Of a stretch of DNA of 7,537 nt, positions 6,176-7,537 are shown in pieces. The notes under the pieces were generated by a model. It ran no database searches and was not told the origin of the DNA. It saw only the letters and a list, made by a program, of their open reading frames with translations. Both the position numbers and the translations under genes were made by a program. Origin of the DNA: a bacterium. Its GTDB lineage: Bacteria > Bacillota_I > Bacilli_A > RF39 > UBA660. Each line of letters starts with the position of its first letter. Within the stretch, counting starts at the first letter, position 1. Location of the stretch: the NCBI GenBank assembly GCA_004563275.1, contig SFSZ01000033.1, positions 1 to 7,537 on the forward strand. The letters are read 5' to 3'.

Positions 6176-6769
6176 ATGAAGAAGATTATTGCAGTGATAG
6201 ATATTGATGGTGTTATTACAAATTTAGATTTTATGATATTTAAAAATATTAGTTCTAAAATTATAAATATGGGTCATCATCATACAATAGATAATAAATT
6301 ATTAAATGATATATTTTTCAAAATATGTTTAAGCGTAGTTAAAAATAGTCGTTTAAGACCAGATGTTAAAGAAGTAATAACAGCTTTAAAAAATAATGGT
6401 GTTGAAATTAATATTGTAACTAAAAGACCATTTGCTACTATAGATTCTAAAGAAGGTTTTATTATAAGAACTCTTACAGAAAGTTTATTAGACAATGCTG
6501 AAATACCATATGATCGATTATTCTTTTCTGATGGAGATAAAGTTTTTGAATGTAATGATTTAGAAGCTGACTTTATAATTGAGGATAATCCCCAAACTGT
6601 ATATGAACTAGCTAAACATACTAAAGTAATTCTTTTTAATACCCCATATAATCATGGAATAGAAGGAGAAAATATTTATAGAGTAAATTCATGGATTGAT
6701 GCATTTGATACTATTATGAACTTATTCCCGCCTAAAGAAAGGATACTTAAATTAGATGAAGAGAACTAA
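6176..6769 (+). CDS. HAD-superfamily hydrolase, 5'(3')-deoxyribonucleotidase-like
   Basis: A 197-residue cytosolic HAD phosphatase. All four HAD motifs can be placed: nucleophile and acid D9 and D11 in DIDGV, the motif II Thr82 in VTKRP, motif III Lys122, and motif IV E136-D137 in IIEDNP. A helical cap inserted after motif I (about 16-70) and the overall length fit the 5' deoxyribonucleotidase (NT5C) group, which dephosphorylates deoxynucleoside monophosphates, but other small phosphate esters are possible. The start ATG has GAGGGA six bases upstream and a promoter of its own. Its last 14 bases overlap the start of the hemolysin III gene in a different frame, so the two are co-transcribed and probably translationally coupled. 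It ends with TAA. Confidence 0.87.
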   Translation: MKKIIAVIDIDGVITNLDFMIFKNISSKIINMGHHHTIDNKLLNDIFFKICLSVVKNSRLRPDVKEVITALKNNGVEINIVTKRPFATIDSKEGFIIRTLTESLLDNAEIPYDRLFFSDGDKVFECNDLEADFIIEDNPQTVYELAKHTKVILFNTPYNHGIEGENIYRVNSWIDAFDTIMNLFPPKERILKLDEEN

Positions 6770-7427
6770 ATTAAAAGATCGAAAATTACCAGAGTACACT
6801 AAAGGTGAAGAAATAATGAATATGGTAAGTCATATTGTTGGTGGTTCCATCGGGATAGCCTCTTTCGTATTATGCGTGATATTTGCTGCTATTCATAAAG
6901 ATGGATATGCTATTGCTTCTGCCATTGTTTATGGCTTATCAGCTATCTTATTATTTACTATTTCTAGTATTTATCATGGGCTTAAGCCTAAAACTGCCAA
7001 GTTAGTCTTTCAAGTAATAGATCATTGTACTATATATATTCTAATTGCTGGAACCTATACACCAATCCTATTATGTGCTTTAAGAAAAAAAAATCCCACT
7101 TTAGCTTGGGTTCTATTTGGAGTTATTTGGGGATTAGCTGCTCTTGGTATTACCCTTAATGCTATTGATTTAAAAAAATATCGCATATTTTCTATGATAA
7201 GCTATTTGCTAATGGGATGGTGCATTATAATAACAGGTCCTGACATCTTTAATGCATTAAATATTACTGGAACTCTTTTATTAATATTTGGAGGAGTTGC
7301 TTACTCAGTTGGTGCTATACTATACATGATAGGAGCTAAAAAAAGATATTTTCATTTCATCTTTCACATCTTTGTAGATGTCGGAGCCTTACTACATTTC
7401 TTATGTATCTTATTATATGTAATTTAA
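6756..7427 (+). CDS. Hemolysin III / PAQR-family seven-helix membrane protein
   Basis: A 223-residue integral membrane protein, the usual length for bacterial hemolysin III (YqfA/TrhA-like) proteins. It opens with the conserved Y-x-x-GEE-x-x-N-x-x-SH segment (14-26), then about seven hydrophobic helices. The family's metal-site residues are present: H74 in SSIYHG, D89 in the IDHCTIYILIAGTYTP block, and H200, H204 and H214 at the C-terminus. PAQR relatives bind zinc and are linked to ceramidase-like hydrolysis or membrane-fluidity control; true haemolysis is doubtful. The ATG at 6756 keeps the family's GEE motif and overlaps the HAD gene by 14 nt; it has only a distant AGAAAGG (6736-6742). An internal ATG at 6816 has AAAGGTGA before it, but those bases encode the conserved KGEE, so it is a less likely start. 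Ends with TAA, 17 nt before the putative insertion sequence. Confidence 0.92.
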   Translation: MKRTKLKDRKLPEYTKGEEIMNMVSHIVGGSIGIASFVLCVIFAAIHKDGYAIASAIVYGLSAILLFTISSIYHGLKPKTAKLVFQVIDHCTIYILIAGTYTPILLCALRKKNPTLAWVLFGVIWGLAALGITLNAIDLKKYRIFSMISYLLMGWCIIITGPDIFNALNITGTLLLIFGGVAYSVGAILYMIGAKKRYFHFIFHIFVDVGALLHFLCILLYVI

Positions 7428-7487
7428 AAGACATTCGTTTGAAGTGAACCCTAATTTGGACACTTTATAAAAAAGCAACAAATATGT

Positions 7488-7522
7488 AAAATAGTACCTC
7501 AAGAAAGGAGGTGCTATTTTTT
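7488..7522 (+). terminator. Terminator-like hairpin masking the ribosome binding site of the next gene
   Basis: Bases 7488-7500 and 7508-7520 pair over 13 positions with one G-U, around a 7-nt loop, and six T residues (7517-7522) close the structure. The ribosome binding site AGGAGGTG (7506-7513) lies mostly in the 3' arm. Transcripts arriving from the hemolysin III gene would be stopped here or would carry a hidden ribosome binding site. Insertion sequences are known to use such hairpins to avoid activation by outside promoters. Confidence 0.7.
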
Positions 7523-7537
7523 GTGAGCAATTATCAA
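7523..7537 (+). CDS. Start of a gene cut by the window edge, possibly transposase orfA
   Basis: A GTG at 7523 opens a frame (M-S-N-Y-Q) that continues past the window. The consensus-like ribosome binding site AGGAGGTG (7506-7513) is nine bases upstream. Only five codons are visible, so the protein cannot be identified; an IS3-family orfA is suggested by the preceding terminal-repeat-like sequence. An in-frame TTG is not available because TTG at 7521 would run straight into TGA. Confidence 0.4.

Larger units (their letters stand above)
7445..7537 (+). mobile_element. Putative left end of an IS3-family (IS150-type) insertion sequence, partial
   Basis: Starting at 7445, TGAACCCTAATTTGGACAC (7445-7463) resembles the left terminal repeats of IS3-family elements of low-GC Gram-positives, which begin TG and carry a CCnnAAnTTGGACA-like core. 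A leader with a terminator-like hairpin (7488-7520) follows, then a strong ribosome binding site and the beginning of a reading frame. This layout (terminal repeat, hairpin, short orfA) is typical of the group. The right end and any target duplication lie outside the window, so this rests on recalled motif similarity and layout. Confidence 0.5.

Noticed and set aside
6280..6495. Minus-strand 71-codon open frame
   Set aside because: It lies inside the HAD hydrolase gene on the other strand and has no supporting signals.

Overview
The window is an AT-rich stretch (about a quarter G+C by eye) of a low-GC Gram-positive-type genome, most likely an uncultured Bacillota lineage (Bacilli, Mollicutes-related or Clostridia, gut-type). 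The reasons are strong purine-rich ribosome binding sites (GGAGG-like) ahead of almost every gene, A/T-ending codons, and the protein families present. TGG encodes Trp and no gene is interrupted by TGA, so the standard bacterial code fits, although none of the eleven readable stop codons is TGA (seven TAA, four TAG).

Most of the window, 6073 down to 108, is read from the minus strand. In transcription order it encodes an HD-domain phosphohydrolase, an alpha/beta hydrolase of the monoacylglycerol lipase type, the tRNA t6A enzyme TsaC, DNA-3-methyladenine glycosylase I (Tag), a loopless Qnr/MfpA-like pentapeptide-repeat protein, a CsaA-type tRNA-binding/chaperone protein, a family 4 glycosyltransferase broken near its N-terminus by one extra base, a 59-residue cysteine-rich metallothionein-like protein, and a DUF1653 protein. 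Several junctions (HD/hydrolase, hydrolase/tsaC, tag/pentapeptide, pentapeptide/csaA) have gaps of 0 to 18 nt, so they look like operon pieces. The Cys-rich gene and the DUF1653 gene each have their own extended -10 promoter, and a hairpin plus U-tract ends the block at 44-82.

A short divergent promoter region (6074-6175) separates this block from two plus-strand genes with overlapping ends: a HAD-family hydrolase resembling deoxyribonucleotidases and a seven-helix hemolysin III/PAQR-type membrane protein. After these, at about 7445, the sequence looks like the left end of an IS3-family insertion sequence: a terminal-repeat-like motif, a 13-bp hairpin burying a strong ribosome binding site, and the first codons of a reading frame that leaves the window.

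Most genes are ordinary housekeeping or repair functions. The best candidates for something little described are the Cys-rich mini-protein at 525-704, which is easy to overlook because a longer non-coding frame overlaps it, and the Qnr-like protein next to an alkylation-repair gene.
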